Source of the DNA: WHSW01 sp963759295
GTDB lineage: Bacteria; Actinomycetota; Thermoleophilia; Solirubrobacterales; 70-9
Length of the DNA stretch: 64,000 nucleotides
Direction: 5' to 3'
NCBI GenBank assembly: GCA_963759295.1
Contig: CAVWYT010000006.1
Span: forward strand, 124,001-188,000
A program made the translations under genes and the position numbers. How positions within the stretch are numbered: position 1 is the stretch's first letter; every line of letters begins with the position of its first letter. Shown one piece after another: positions 1-8,083 of the stretch. Below the pieces are notes generated by a model, which made no database searches, had not been told where the DNA came from, and saw only the letters and a program-made list of their open reading frames with translations.

Positions 1-1493
1 CCGGAGGACCGCCGGATAGCGGAAACGCAACGCGGCGGCCGGCGACGGCCGCGGAAAGGAAGCGATGGCTCAACGCGCGCTCTGGCTACCCTGGCGGCGC
101 GAACGCGCCGCCGACCCAGGACTCGGCACCGCCCAGGCGCGACGGTTCGCAGCCCACCCCGGAGCCCGCCGAAAGCGAGCTGCGCGCGCGTCGCGAGGAG
201 ATCGCCCGGATGGAGGAGCGAGCGCTGCGCGAGCTCGAATCGCTGGACGTCAAGCGCTCCGACCTCGAGCGGCGCACGCAGGCGCTGGCGGACCGCGAGC
301 GCAACCTGGCCAAGGAGGGCGACGAGCTCAAGCAGGCGAAGCGCGCGCAGCGTCGCGAGCTCGAGCGCCTCTCGGGACTGAGCGCGGCGCAGGCGAAGCA
401 GCTGCTGCTCGCCGAGGTCGAGCAGGAGGCCAAGCAGCAGGCCGGCCTGCGACTTCAGGAGATCGAGGCCCAGACCAAGGCCGAGGCCGAGCGCCGGGCT
501 CGCAGCATCCTCTCGGTCGCGATGCAGCGCCTGGCGGCCAAGCACTCGGGAGACTCGACCACGAGGCTCGTCGATCTGCCCAACGACGAGATGAAGGGGC
601 GGATCATCGGCCGCGACGGGCGCAACATCCGGGCGCTCGAGAAGCTCACCGGCGTCGACGTGATCATCGACGAGACGCCATCCGCAGTCGTGCTCTCGAG
701 CTTCGACGGCGTTCGCCGCGAGATCGCTCGGCTGACGCTCGAGCGGCTGATCGCCGACGGCCGCATCCATCCGGCGCTGATCGAGGAGACCTACGAGCAC
801 GCCCGCGAGGAGATCCAGACGCGAATCGTCGAGGAGGGCGAGCGCGCCGCGCTCGAGGCCCGCGTCGCCGGGCTCGACTCGGAGCTGCTGCGCCTGCTCG
901 GCGAGCTTCGGTTCAGGACCAGCTATGGCCAGAACGTGCTCGACCACCTGGTCGAGTGCTCCCACCTCGCGGCGCTGATCGCCGCGGAGCTCGACGCCTC
1001 GGTCGAGACGGCGCGCCGAGCGACGCTGCTCCACGACATCGGCAAGGCGGTCACGCATGAGGTCGAGGGGCCGCACGCGCTGGTCGGGGGCCGAATCGCG
1101 CGGCGCCACGGCGAGCCCGAGGCGGTCGCGCACGCGATCGAAGCGCATCACGGCGAGGTCGAGCCGAGGACCGTCGAGGCGGTGATCGTGCAGACGGCCG
1201 ACGCGGTCTCCGGGGCTCGGCCGGGGGCTCGCGGCGACGCCCTCGAGCAGTACGTCGGACGGCTGCGCGACCTCGAGCAGATCGCGCAGCGCCACCACGG
1301 GGTCGAGCGCGTGTTCGCGATGCGCGCGGGTCGCGAGATCCGGGTAATCGTCGACCCCGGCGAGGTCGACGACGAACGCGCCGCGCTGATCTCCCACGAG
1401 ATCGCCGCTGCGATCGAGAAGGAGATGGAGTACCCGGGCCGGATCAGGATCACCGTGATCCGCGAGAGCCGCGCGACCGCGTACGCGAGCTGA
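1..1493 (+). CDS. rny: Ribonuclease Y, 5' end outside window
   Basis: Membrane-anchored endoribonuclease that initiates mRNA decay. The frame is open from the left edge, so the start and N-terminal membrane helix lie outside the window. Order seen: a Pro/Arg-rich linker, a long charged coiled coil (about visible residues 60-180), a KH RNA-binding domain with GRIIGRDGRNIR (near nt 596) and an HD phosphohydrolase domain with LLHDIGKA (near nt 1025) and HHGE. Comparing the KH position with the ~520-residue family norm suggests only about 20 residues are missing. The first in-frame ATG (nt 210) would delete the anchor and much of the coiled coil, and no ATG, GTG or TTG lies in frame before it, so I do not use it as the start. 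Confidence 0.93.
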   Translation, partial: GGPPDSGNATRRPATAAERKRWLNARSGYPGGANAPPTQDSAPPRRDGSQPTPEPAESELRARREEIARMEERALRELESLDVKRSDLERRTQALADRERNLAKEGDELKQAKRAQRRELERLSGLSAAQAKQLLLAEVEQEAKQQAGLRLQEIEAQTKAEAERRARSILSVAMQRLAAKHSGDSTTRLVDLPNDEMKGRIIGRDGRNIRALEKLTGVDVIIDETPSAVVLSSFDGVRREIARLTLERLIADGRIHPALIEETYEHAREEIQTRIVEEGERAALEARVAGLDSELLRLLGELRFRTSYGQNVLDHLVECSHLAALIAAELDASVETARRATLLHDIGKAVTHEVEGPHALVGGRIARRHGEPEAVAHAIEAHHGEVEPRTVEAVIVQTADAVSGARPGARGDALEQYVGRLRDLEQIAQRHHGVERVFAMRAGREIRVIVDPGEVDDERAALISHEIAAAIEKEMEYPGRIRITVIRESRATAYAS

Positions 1494-1543
1494 CCGGCCC
1501 CGCGCCGACGGCACGGCCGCACGCGAGCTTGCGGGCGATCTCT

Positions 1544-1549
1544 TAGGAT
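1544..1549 (+). promoter_or_regulatory. -10-like box TAGGAT, leaderless spacing
   Basis: TAGGAT ends 10 nt before the ATG at 1560. It is one of the recurrent TAnnnT boxes set a few bases before start codons in this window. No -35 is evident. Confidence 0.45.
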
Positions 1550-1559
1550 CCCGCCCCGG

Positions 1560-2178
1560 ATGGACGACACCCTCTTCTACGTCCTCGGGATCGCGCTCGT
1601 CGTGCTCGCGCTCGTGACCGCGTTTCTCGGGCTGCGATTCGAAAAGTTCCCGCCCTCCCGAGCGCTGTTGATCGGCGGCGTCGCCGTGTTCGCCGCGCTC
1701 GTGATCGGGACGACGACGTTCGCATGGCGCAACGCCGTCGACGAGCAGGACCAACGCGAGGAGGAGCTCGCCGCGGACGTTTCCGCCAACCAGCAGGCCG
1801 GAAACGTGGGCGAGGCCGAGGAGGAGGCCGGAAGCGCAGGGCGCGCCGACCACCACCACCACCGCCGCCACCACCACGGCTCCCGCGGACGCTGCGCTCG
1901 AGCAGGGCGCCCAGGTGTTCAGCTCCGCCGGCTGCTCGGGCTGCCACACGCTCGCCGCGGCGGGCTCGAGCGGCACCACCGGTCCCGACCTCGACGGGGC
2001 CCTGAAGGGCCAGAGCCCTGCGTTCATCGAGACGTCGATCGTCGATCCCAACCAGTCGATCGCCAAGGGTTATCCGCCCGACGTGATGCCGCAGAACTTC
2101 GGCGACACCCTGAGCCCCGAGGACCTCGACGCATTGGTCCAGTACCTCGGCGCCTCGACGGGCGGTCAAGGGGGCTAG
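1560..2178 (+). CDS. Membrane-anchored c-type cytochrome (one apparent frameshift)
   Basis: Electron-transfer protein with two N-terminal membrane segments (about residues 4-22 and 34-55), a charged stretch, a Thr/Ala-rich linker and one haem-binding CSGCH motif (nt 1933-1947). The Met in the VMPQNF stretch is the likely second haem ligand. The N-terminal half is read in the frame of nt 1560 and the haem half in the next frame. A single extra base near 1830-1850 explains this, and removing it gives 205 residues. In the uncorrected frame the linker would read as poly-His, which looks spurious. The gene lies between rny and miaB. The partner complex is not identifiable. Confidence 0.72.
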
Positions 2179-2236
2179 GCGAGCGGTCGCCGGTCCCGCG
2201 GTCGCGCCTCGACGAGCTCGGCGTCGCGGGCCGCCC

Positions 2237-2242
2237 TAAGAT
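2237..2242 (+). promoter_or_regulatory. -10-like box TAAGAT, leaderless spacing
   Basis: TAAGAT ends 7 nt before the GTG start of miaB at 2250, fitting a leaderless transcript. Confidence 0.5.
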
Positions 2243-2249
2243 CCCGCGC

Positions 2250-3575
2250 GTGAGCGGCAAGCGCTTCCACGTGACCACGTTCGGGTGTCAGATGAACGCC
2301 CACGACTCCGAGCGGATGAAGGGGATGCTCGAGTCGCTCGGCTACCGCGAGGTCGCCGAGCGCGCCGAGGCGGACCTGATCCTGTTCAACACCTGCTCGA
2401 TCCGCGAGGCGGCCGACAACCGCTTCATCGCCCACCTGGGGGAGGCGAAGCGGCTCAAGTCCGAGGATCCCGACCGCGTCGTCGGCGTCGGCGGCTGCTG
2501 GGCACAGTCGGTGAAGGACGAGGTCTTCGAGCGCTTCCCGTTCGTCGACGTCGCCTTCGGCCCGGGCCAGATCGCGCGGCTGGCGGAGTTCTTGACCTCC
2601 GACTCGCTCTCGGCGCAGGGATATTTCGAGTTCGAGGACTTCTCCGGGCACCTGCCGATGAAGCGCGAGCGCGAGTTCCAGGCCTGGCTTCAGATCTCAC
2701 AGGGCTGCAACTGCCGCTGCTCGTACTGCATCGTGCCCTCGACCCGCGGGCGCGAGCAGAGCCGCGATCCCGCCGAGCTTGTAGCGGAGGCGCGGCAGCT
2801 GGCGGCCGACGGCGTGCGCGAGCTGACCCTGCTCGGCCAGAACGTGAACAGCTACGGCCGCGACCTGCCGCGGGAGTCCCGGACCGGCTTCGCCTCGCTG
2901 CTCGCCCGCCTCGACGCGGTCGAGGGGATCGATCGGATTCGCTACACCAGCCCGCACCCCAAGGACATGCGCGAGGAGGTGATCCGAGCCCACGCCGAGC
3001 TGCCGGCCGTCTGCGAGCACATCCATTTGCCGCTCCAGTCGGGCTCCAGCCGGATCCTGAAGGCGATGCGACGCACCTACGATCGCAAGCGCTACCTCGA
3101 GCGCGTGGCCCTGATCCGCGAGCACGTACCCGACTGCGCGCTGACCACGGACATCATCGTCGGCTTCCCCGGCGAGGCCGAGGAGGACTTCGAGGCGACG
3201 CTCGCGGTCGCGGAGGAGGTGGGCTACGACGGCGCCTTCACGTTCATCTACTCGCCGCGACGCGAGACCGAGGCCGCCGCCTTCGATGACCAGGTCCCAC
3301 ATGCCGTCAAGCGCGAGCGGATGGCGCGCCTCGTCGAGGTGATCCAACGGCGGGCTCGCGAGCGCTCGCAGCGTTTCGTCGGTCGCACGATGGAGGTCCT
3401 GGTCGAGGGCCCGAGCCGCACCGATCCGGCGCGCCTGCGCGGCCGCACCCGGCACAACAAGGCGGTCAACTTCGACGGCGTGGCGAGGGCCGGTGACCTG
3501 ATCGAGGTCGAGATCGACGCCGCGAGCTCACAGACACTGACCGGACACGCCCCGCTGCTCACGCGCGCCGGCTGA
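2250..3575 (+). CDS. miaB: tRNA-2-methylthio-N6-dimethylallyladenosine synthase MiaB
   Basis: Radical-SAM methylthiotransferase that adds the 2-methylthio group to i6A37 of tRNA. The 441 residues match the family. The N-terminal UPF0004 domain has its cluster cysteines in TFGCQMN (about residue 13), FNTCSIRE and VGGCWAQ. The radical-SAM CxxxCxxC is seen as CNCRCSYC (near residue 153). A TRAM RNA-binding domain ends the protein. The GTG at 2250 is chosen because MSGKRFHVTTFGCQMN is the normal N-terminus and TAAGAT precedes it. The reading frame stays open upstream into the cytochrome gene without coding meaning. miaA follows 9 nt after the stop, so the two tRNA A37 enzymes are probably co-transcribed. 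Confidence 0.96.
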   Translation: MSGKRFHVTTFGCQMNAHDSERMKGMLESLGYREVAERAEADLILFNTCSIREAADNRFIAHLGEAKRLKSEDPDRVVGVGGCWAQSVKDEVFERFPFVDVAFGPGQIARLAEFLTSDSLSAQGYFEFEDFSGHLPMKREREFQAWLQISQGCNCRCSYCIVPSTRGREQSRDPAELVAEARQLAADGVRELTLLGQNVNSYGRDLPRESRTGFASLLARLDAVEGIDRIRYTSPHPKDMREEVIRAHAELPAVCEHIHLPLQSGSSRILKAMRRTYDRKRYLERVALIREHVPDCALTTDIIVGFPGEAEEDFEATLAVAEEVGYDGAFTFIYSPRRETEAAAFDDQVPHAVKRERMARLVEVIQRRARERSQRFVGRTMEVLVEGPSRTDPARLRGRTRHNKAVNFDGVARAGDLIEVEIDAASSQTLTGHAPLLTRAG

Positions 3576-3584
3576 CGGCCCCCC

Positions 3585-4487
3585 GTGCGGGTGCTGGCGA
3601 TCTTCGGGCCGACCGCGGTCGGCAAGACCGCGATCGCGATCGCGATCGCCGATCGCCTGCGCGAGCGGGGGGAGGACCCGGTGGCGATCTCCTGCGACGC
3701 GATCCAGGTCTACCGCGGGCTCGAGATCCTGAGCGGGGCCGCAACCGCGGCCGAGCGCGAGCGCCTCGAGCATCGTCTGCTCGGCTTCGTCGCCATCGAC
3801 GGCGAGTTCTCGGCCGGGCGGTTCGCCGGCCTCGTCCATCCGGAGATCGACCAGCTGCTCGCCGAGGGTCGGCGGCCGATCCTGGTCGGCGGGACGGGGC
3901 TCTACATGCGCGCCGCGCTCGCCGAGCTCGAGATGCGGCCGCAGGTCCCGGCCGAGGTGAGGGCCGAGGTCGAGCGCGAGATTGCCGAGCGCGGGCCGGC
4001 GGCGCTGCACGCCGAGCTGTCGCGGGAGCTCGCCTCGGGCGTGCACCCGAACGACCGCAAGCGGATCGCCCGGCTCACCGAGCTCACCCGCCTCGGAATC
4101 GCCCCGCACGACTCCTCGGAGGGCCTCTGGGGCGAGGACCTGCGGGTCTCGACCGTGCTGGTCGGCCTGACAATCGACCGCGACGAGCTCAAGCGGAGGA
4201 TCGACGCGCGGGTCGAGGAGATGATCCGGCTCGGGGCCGAGAAGGAGGTACGAAATGCGAACGCGGCGGGGGCATCGCGCACGGCGCGCCACGCCATCGG
4301 CTTCGAGGAGCTGCTCGCCGGCGACGTCGAGGGTATGAAACGCGCGCAGTGGCGCTACGCCCGGCGCCAGCTCACCTGGATGGGGAGGATGGAGGGCCTG
4401 CACCGGATCGACCGCACCGGCCGCAACGACGCGGACGTCGGCGCCGAGATCGTGACCCTGCTCGACGCCCGGCCGGACGCCCGGTGA
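3585..4487 (+). CDS. miaA: tRNA dimethylallyltransferase MiaA
   Basis: Transfers the dimethylallyl group from DMAPP to A37 of tRNAs reading UNN codons, which is the substrate step for MiaB just upstream. The 300-residue protein begins MRVLAIFGPTAVGKT with a P-loop at residues 8-15, followed by SCDAIQVYRGLEI, the catalytic-Asp region, and GGTGLYMRA. The start is GTG without a clear ribosome-binding site, 9 nt after miaB, suggesting translational coupling. The TGA stop overlaps the GTG of a short HAD-type remnant. Confidence 0.96.
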   Translation: MRVLAIFGPTAVGKTAIAIAIADRLRERGEDPVAISCDAIQVYRGLEILSGAATAAERERLEHRLLGFVAIDGEFSAGRFAGLVHPEIDQLLAEGRRPILVGGTGLYMRAALAELEMRPQVPAEVRAEVEREIAERGPAALHAELSRELASGVHPNDRKRIARLTELTRLGIAPHDSSEGLWGEDLRVSTVLVGLTIDRDELKRRIDARVEEMIRLGAEKEVRNANAAGASRTARHAIGFEELLAGDVEGMKRAQWRYARRQLTWMGRMEGLHRIDRTGRNDADVGAEIVTLLDARPDAR

Positions 4488-4582
4488 GCGACGGCGCCGC
4501 GGAAGCGGTCCTGTTCGACTTCGACGGCGTGCTCGTCGACTCCACCCGGGCGGTGAGTCGGCGTGGGAGCGCTCCCCAATAG
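4484..4582 (+). pseudogene. N-terminal stub of a HAD-superfamily hydrolase
   Basis: A 32-codon frame starting GTG at 4484, inside the miaA stop, contains LFDFDGVLVDSTRA, the motif I of HAD phosphatases (nucleophile and acid/base Asp in DFDG). It then runs to a stop at 4580-4582. Complete HAD phosphatases are about 200 residues or more and the rest is absent, since dapF begins 13 nt later. The last codons overlap the TAGGCT box of dapF. It looks like a decayed gene left in the miaA-dapF junction. A translated micro-ORF cannot be excluded. Confidence 0.6.
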
Positions 4583-4585
4583 GCT
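4580..4585 (+). promoter_or_regulatory. -10-like box TAGGCT, leaderless spacing
   Basis: TAGGCT ends 9 nt before the dapF ATG at 4595. Its first three bases are the stop codon of the HAD stub. Confidence 0.5.
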
Positions 4586-4594
4586 CTCGCCGCG

Positions 4595-5437
4595 ATGCGG
4601 TTCGAGAAGTGGCAGGCGCTCGGCAACGACTACGTCGTAGTCGAGGCCGGGGAGCTGCCCTGGCGGCTGACGGCCGAACGGATCAGGCGCCTCTGCGAGC
4701 CGCATTTCGGCGTCGGCTCGGACGGGATACTGCTGCTCTCGCCGGCCGGCGACGAGCGCCACGTCGCCGAGCTGCAGATCTTCAACCCGGACGGCTCGGA
4801 GGCCGAGATGTCGGGAAACGGCGCCCGCGAGGCGGCGCTTTACCTGCGAGCCGCGGGCTGGACCGACGCGGACACGTTCACGATCGTCACCAAAGCCGGC
4901 GAGGTGACTCCGACGATGACCGGGCCCGGCGAGGTCTCGATGGCGATCGGCCGCGCCTCGGTGCGCTCCCCGGATTATCCGAGCGGCCCCGAGGACGGCA
5001 CGGGCACGCTCGCGTCCGGCGGGCGGGAATGGCGATTCCAGCACGTCGACGTCGGCAACCCGCAGTGCGTGATCGAGGTCGGCGACGAGCTCGAGGAGCT
5101 CGATCTGGCGGCGATCGGGCCCCCGATCGCGGGCAACACCGAGCTGTTCCCCAACCGCACCAACGTCTCGCTCACCAGCGTGGACGGCTCGACCGTCCGC
5201 GCACGGATCTTCGAGCGCGGGGTGGGGGAGACGCTCTCCTCCGGCACCGGCGCCAGCGGCGCCGCCGTCGCCGCTTTTCTGCGTGGCGCCCCGAGCCCGA
5301 TCACGGTGCGGCTCGACGGCGGCGAGCTCACCGTCGAGATCACCGACGAGCTCGACGTGACTCTGATCGGCAGCGCCTCCCGGGTCTACGCGGGCGAGCT
5401 CGACCCGGAGGTCGTGCGCGCGCTGAGCGCGACCTGA
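4595..5437 (+). CDS. dapF: DapF-family diaminopimelate epimerase with Ser at both catalytic Cys positions
   Basis: Family role: interconverts LL- and meso-diaminopimelate for lysine and peptidoglycan. The 280 residues show the two-fold DapF fold with normal landmarks: FEKWQALGNDYVV, GVGSDGILLL, FNPDGSEAEMSGNGAR, HVDVGNPQCV and ERGVGETLSSGTGASGAA. The family active sites read C-G-N-G and A-C-G-T-G. Here both cysteines are serine: S73 (codon 4811-4813) and S216 (codon 5240-5242). All surrounding residues are conserved, so this is not decay. Either epimerization uses an altered chemistry, or the protein does something else. A LL-DAP aminotransferase-like gene lies two genes downstream, which supports a DAP role. 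Confidence 0.85.
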   Translation: MRFEKWQALGNDYVVVEAGELPWRLTAERIRRLCEPHFGVGSDGILLLSPAGDERHVAELQIFNPDGSEAEMSGNGAREAALYLRAAGWTDADTFTIVTKAGEVTPTMTGPGEVSMAIGRASVRSPDYPSGPEDGTGTLASGGREWRFQHVDVGNPQCVIEVGDELEELDLAAIGPPIAGNTELFPNRTNVSLTSVDGSTVRARIFERGVGETLSSGTGASGAAVAAFLRGAPSPITVRLDGGELTVEITDELDVTLIGSASRVYAGELDPEVVRALSAT

Positions 5438-5446
5438 ACCCCCGCG

Positions 5447-6883
5447 ATGGCGGCGAGCGAGGACAGGCAGGGACGCGCGACCGGCGGCTGGACCCGTCGC
5501 TATCGGCCTGAGCCCGACGCCCCGGACGAGGCCTTCGCGGCCGAGGACGACCCCCGGCCGCTGTACGGCCCGTTGCTCGAGGCACTCGAGCGGCATCGGC
5601 CGACCGAGCTCACCGGCGCCGTGCGGGCGATGCTGGACGAGCGCCGGGTGACGTTCGGCGAGGACGGAGGATTGTTCAACCTCGACCCGGTGCCGAGGCT
5701 GATCGAAGCGGAGGAATGGGCACGCCTCGAATCGGGTCTCGCGCAGCGCGCCCGCGCGCTCGATGCGTTCGCCGCCGACGCCTACGGCGAGCGCCGAATC
5801 TTCGCGGCGGGCGGGGTCCCGGAGCGGGTGCTCGCCGGATCGCGGCTCCATGAGCCGTCGATGTCGGCGATCGAACCCCCCGGCCGGCGCCGGGTGCACG
5901 TCTGCGGATTCGACCTCGCGCGGCGGGCGGACGGCCGGATGGTCGTGCTCGAGGACAACACGCGCACGCCCTCAGGTCACGCCTACGCCACCGCCGCCAG
6001 GGACGCGATCACCGAGCTGCTCGACTGTCCCTCGCTCGACCCGCGCCCGATCGCGCCGGCGATCGAAATGCTCGCCGAGGCGCTGCGCGGCGCGGCCCCC
6101 GAGGACGTGAATGAGCCGTGCGTGGCGGTGATCACCGATGGGCCTCGCAGCTCCGCCTTCTACGAGCACCGAGCCGTGGCCGAGGCGCTCGGCGCCAGGC
6201 TGGTCGGCGCGCGCGACCTGGAGGTCGCCGCGGGGCGGCTCTGGGCCCGCGGCGAGCGCGGCCGCGACCCCGTCGACGTCGTCTATCGCCGCAGCGACGA
6301 CTCGCGGCTCACCGACCAGGCCGGCCGGCTGACGGCGCTCGGCGCCGCCCTTGACGAGCCGATGCGACGCGGTTCGCTCGGGGTCGTGAACGCGTTCGGC
6401 TCCGGGATCGCCGACGACAAGCTCACCTACGCGTACGGCGCCGAGCTGATCGGCTTCTATTTGGGCGAGCAGCCGCTGATCGACTCGATCCACACCTACG
6501 ACCTCGCCGAGGACGACCAGCGCCGGCAGGCGCTCGAGCGGGTGGAGGATCTGGTGGTCAAGCCGCGCTTCGGGTCCGGCGGTGAGCGGGTGCTGATCGT
6601 CGGCGAGCCGGACGCGCCGCACCCGGACGAGGTGCGCCGCCAGATCGAAGCCCAGGCCGAAGAGCTCGTCGCCCAGGAGCGAATCTCGCTCTCCACGCAC
6701 CCGTGCGTCGTCTCCGAGTCGCTCGAGCCGCGGCGAATCGACCTGCGCCCGTTCGCCTACGCCACCGCGTCGGGCTTCCGGATCTCGCCCGGCGGGCTGA
6801 CGAGGTACGCGCCGAGCCGCGGCTCGATGGTCGTCAACTCCTCGCGGGGTGGCGGTGCCAAGGACACGTGGGTCCTTCCCTGA
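5447..6883 (+). CDS. Circularly permuted ATP-grasp protein
   Basis: 478-residue member of the circularly permuted ATP-grasp group (DUF404/407, glutathionylspermidine-synthase-like fold), enzymes expected to use ATP to join a carboxylate to an amine. Visible landmarks are VLEDNTRTPSGHAYA (about 166-180), VVYRRSDDSRLTD (about 280-292), VNAFGSGIADDKLTYAY (about 315-331) and VVKPRFGSGGERVLIVG (about 369-385), the nucleotide-binding core. The start is 9 nt after dapF and dapL follows. No substrate can be named. Its place between two diaminopimelate genes makes an amino-acid or peptidoglycan-related ligation a reasonable guess only. Confidence 0.82.
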   Translation: MAASEDRQGRATGGWTRRYRPEPDAPDEAFAAEDDPRPLYGPLLEALERHRPTELTGAVRAMLDERRVTFGEDGGLFNLDPVPRLIEAEEWARLESGLAQRARALDAFAADAYGERRIFAAGGVPERVLAGSRLHEPSMSAIEPPGRRRVHVCGFDLARRADGRMVVLEDNTRTPSGHAYATAARDAITELLDCPSLDPRPIAPAIEMLAEALRGAAPEDVNEPCVAVITDGPRSSAFYEHRAVAEALGARLVGARDLEVAAGRLWARGERGRDPVDVVYRRSDDSRLTDQAGRLTALGAALDEPMRRGSLGVVNAFGSGIADDKLTYAYGAELIGFYLGEQPLIDSIHTYDLAEDDQRRQALERVEDLVVKPRFGSGGERVLIVGEPDAPHPDEVRRQIEAQAEELVAQERISLSTHPCVVSESLEPRRIDLRPFAYATASGFRISPGGLTRYAPSRGSMVVNSSRGGGAKDTWVLP

Positions 6884-6896
6884 TCCGCTCGCCCGC

Positions 6897-6902
6897 TAGC
6901 CT
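6897..6902 (+). promoter_or_regulatory. -10-like box TAGCCT, leaderless spacing
   Basis: TAGCCT ends 10 nt before the ATG at 6913, supporting that start over in-frame codons further upstream. Confidence 0.5.
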
Positions 6903-6912
6903 CTCGCGCCCG

Positions 6913-8082
6913 ATGGCGCTCACCGACCCATCCAAGCGGCTCGAGGCGATCCCGCCCTACATGTTCGCCGAGCTCGAGCGCAAGGTGGCCGACAAGCGCG
7001 CGGCCGGGATCGACGTGATCAGCCTCGGGATCGGCGACCCCGACACCCCCACCTATCCCCACATCGTCGAGGCGATGCGGAGCGCGGTGGCCGATCCGGG
7101 CACGCACCAATACCCGTCGAACCGGGGGCGCATCGAGTTCCGTCAGGCGTTCGCCGATTTCTACGGGCGCCGTTTCGGGGTCGAGATCGACGCCGAGTCC
7201 GAGGTGATCCCGGCGATCGGCGCCAAGGAATGCATCTACAACCTCAGCTTCGCGTTCCTCGATCCGGACGACGTCGCGCTCGCCTCAGACCCGGGCTACC
7301 CGGTCTATACGGGCGGTCCGCTGCTCGCCGGCGCCGAGGCGGTGCTGATTCCGCTGGTTGCCGAGCTCGGGTTCGCGCCCGACCTCGACCGAATCCCCGC
7401 CGAGGCGCTCGAGCGGGCGCGACTGATCTTCCTCAACTACCCGAACAACCCGACCGGCGCGGTGGCGCCCGAGGGCCTGTTCGAGCGCGTGGTCGAGCTC
7501 GCGCGCGAGCACGAGATCCTCGTCGTCCACGACAACGCCTACTCGGAGACCACCTACGACGGCTACGTCGCCCCGAGCTTCCTGGCGACTCCGGGCGCCA
7601 AGGAGGTCGGAGTCGAGGTCTTCTCGCTCTCGAAGGGCTACAACATGACCGGCTGGCGCTGCGCGGCGATCCTCGGCAACGCCGACGCCGTCTCCGCCTA
7701 CTGGCGGCTGAAGACGAACATCGACTCGGGCCTGTTCGACGCGGTGCAGCTCGCCGGCGCTGCGGCGCTCGAGGGGTCGCAGCGGGCGGTCGCAGAGATG
7801 AACGCGATCTACGTCCGCCGCCGCGACCTGGTCGTCGGCGCCCTGCGCGAGATCGGCGTCGACGTCGCGGCGCCGAAGGGCACGATCTACGTCTGGGCTC
7901 CGGTGCCCGACGGTCACACCTCGACCTCGTTCGCGGAGCTGGTGCTCGAGAGGGCGGCGGTCGTCGTCTCGCCCGGCTCGATGTACGGGCCGTGCGGGGA
8001 GGGGTTCTTCCGGATCTCGCTGACCACGCCCGACGAGCGGATCTCCGAGGCGGTCGAACGGCTGCGCGAGCATCTCGCCTGA
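6913..8082 (+). CDS. LL-diaminopimelate aminotransferase-like PLP enzyme (DapL group)
   Basis: Class I/II aminotransferase of 389 residues. Hallmarks are an IPPYMFAELERKV opening and VISLGIGDPDTPTYPHIVEAM, then YPSNRGRIEFRQAFADFYGRR. NYPNNPTGA follows, and the PLP lysine lies in FSLSKGYNMTGWR (K241). The opening resembles DapL enzymes, which convert tetrahydrodipicolinate plus glutamate to LL-DAP in one step. That would feed the DapF-like protein encoded two genes upstream. A related aminotransferase with another substrate is possible. RidA begins one base after its stop, so the two are surely co-transcribed. Confidence 0.8.
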   Translation: MALTDPSKRLEAIPPYMFAELERKVADKRAAGIDVISLGIGDPDTPTYPHIVEAMRSAVADPGTHQYPSNRGRIEFRQAFADFYGRRFGVEIDAESEVIPAIGAKECIYNLSFAFLDPDDVALASDPGYPVYTGGPLLAGAEAVLIPLVAELGFAPDLDRIPAEALERARLIFLNYPNNPTGAVAPEGLFERVVELAREHEILVVHDNAYSETTYDGYVAPSFLATPGAKEVGVEVFSLSKGYNMTGWRCAAILGNADAVSAYWRLKTNIDSGLFDAVQLAGAAALEGSQRAVAEMNAIYVRRRDLVVGALREIGVDVAAPKGTIYVWAPVPDGHTSTSFAELVLERAAVVVSPGSMYGPCGEGFFRISLTTPDERISEAVERLREHLA

Positions 8083-8083
8083 G

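Noticed and set aside
1848..1880. His-rich metal-binding stretch in the cytochrome region (CAC repeats)
   Set aside because: It is His only in the uncorrected frame. In the frame joined to the haem domain the same repeats encode a Thr/Ala linker, which is normal for such anchors.
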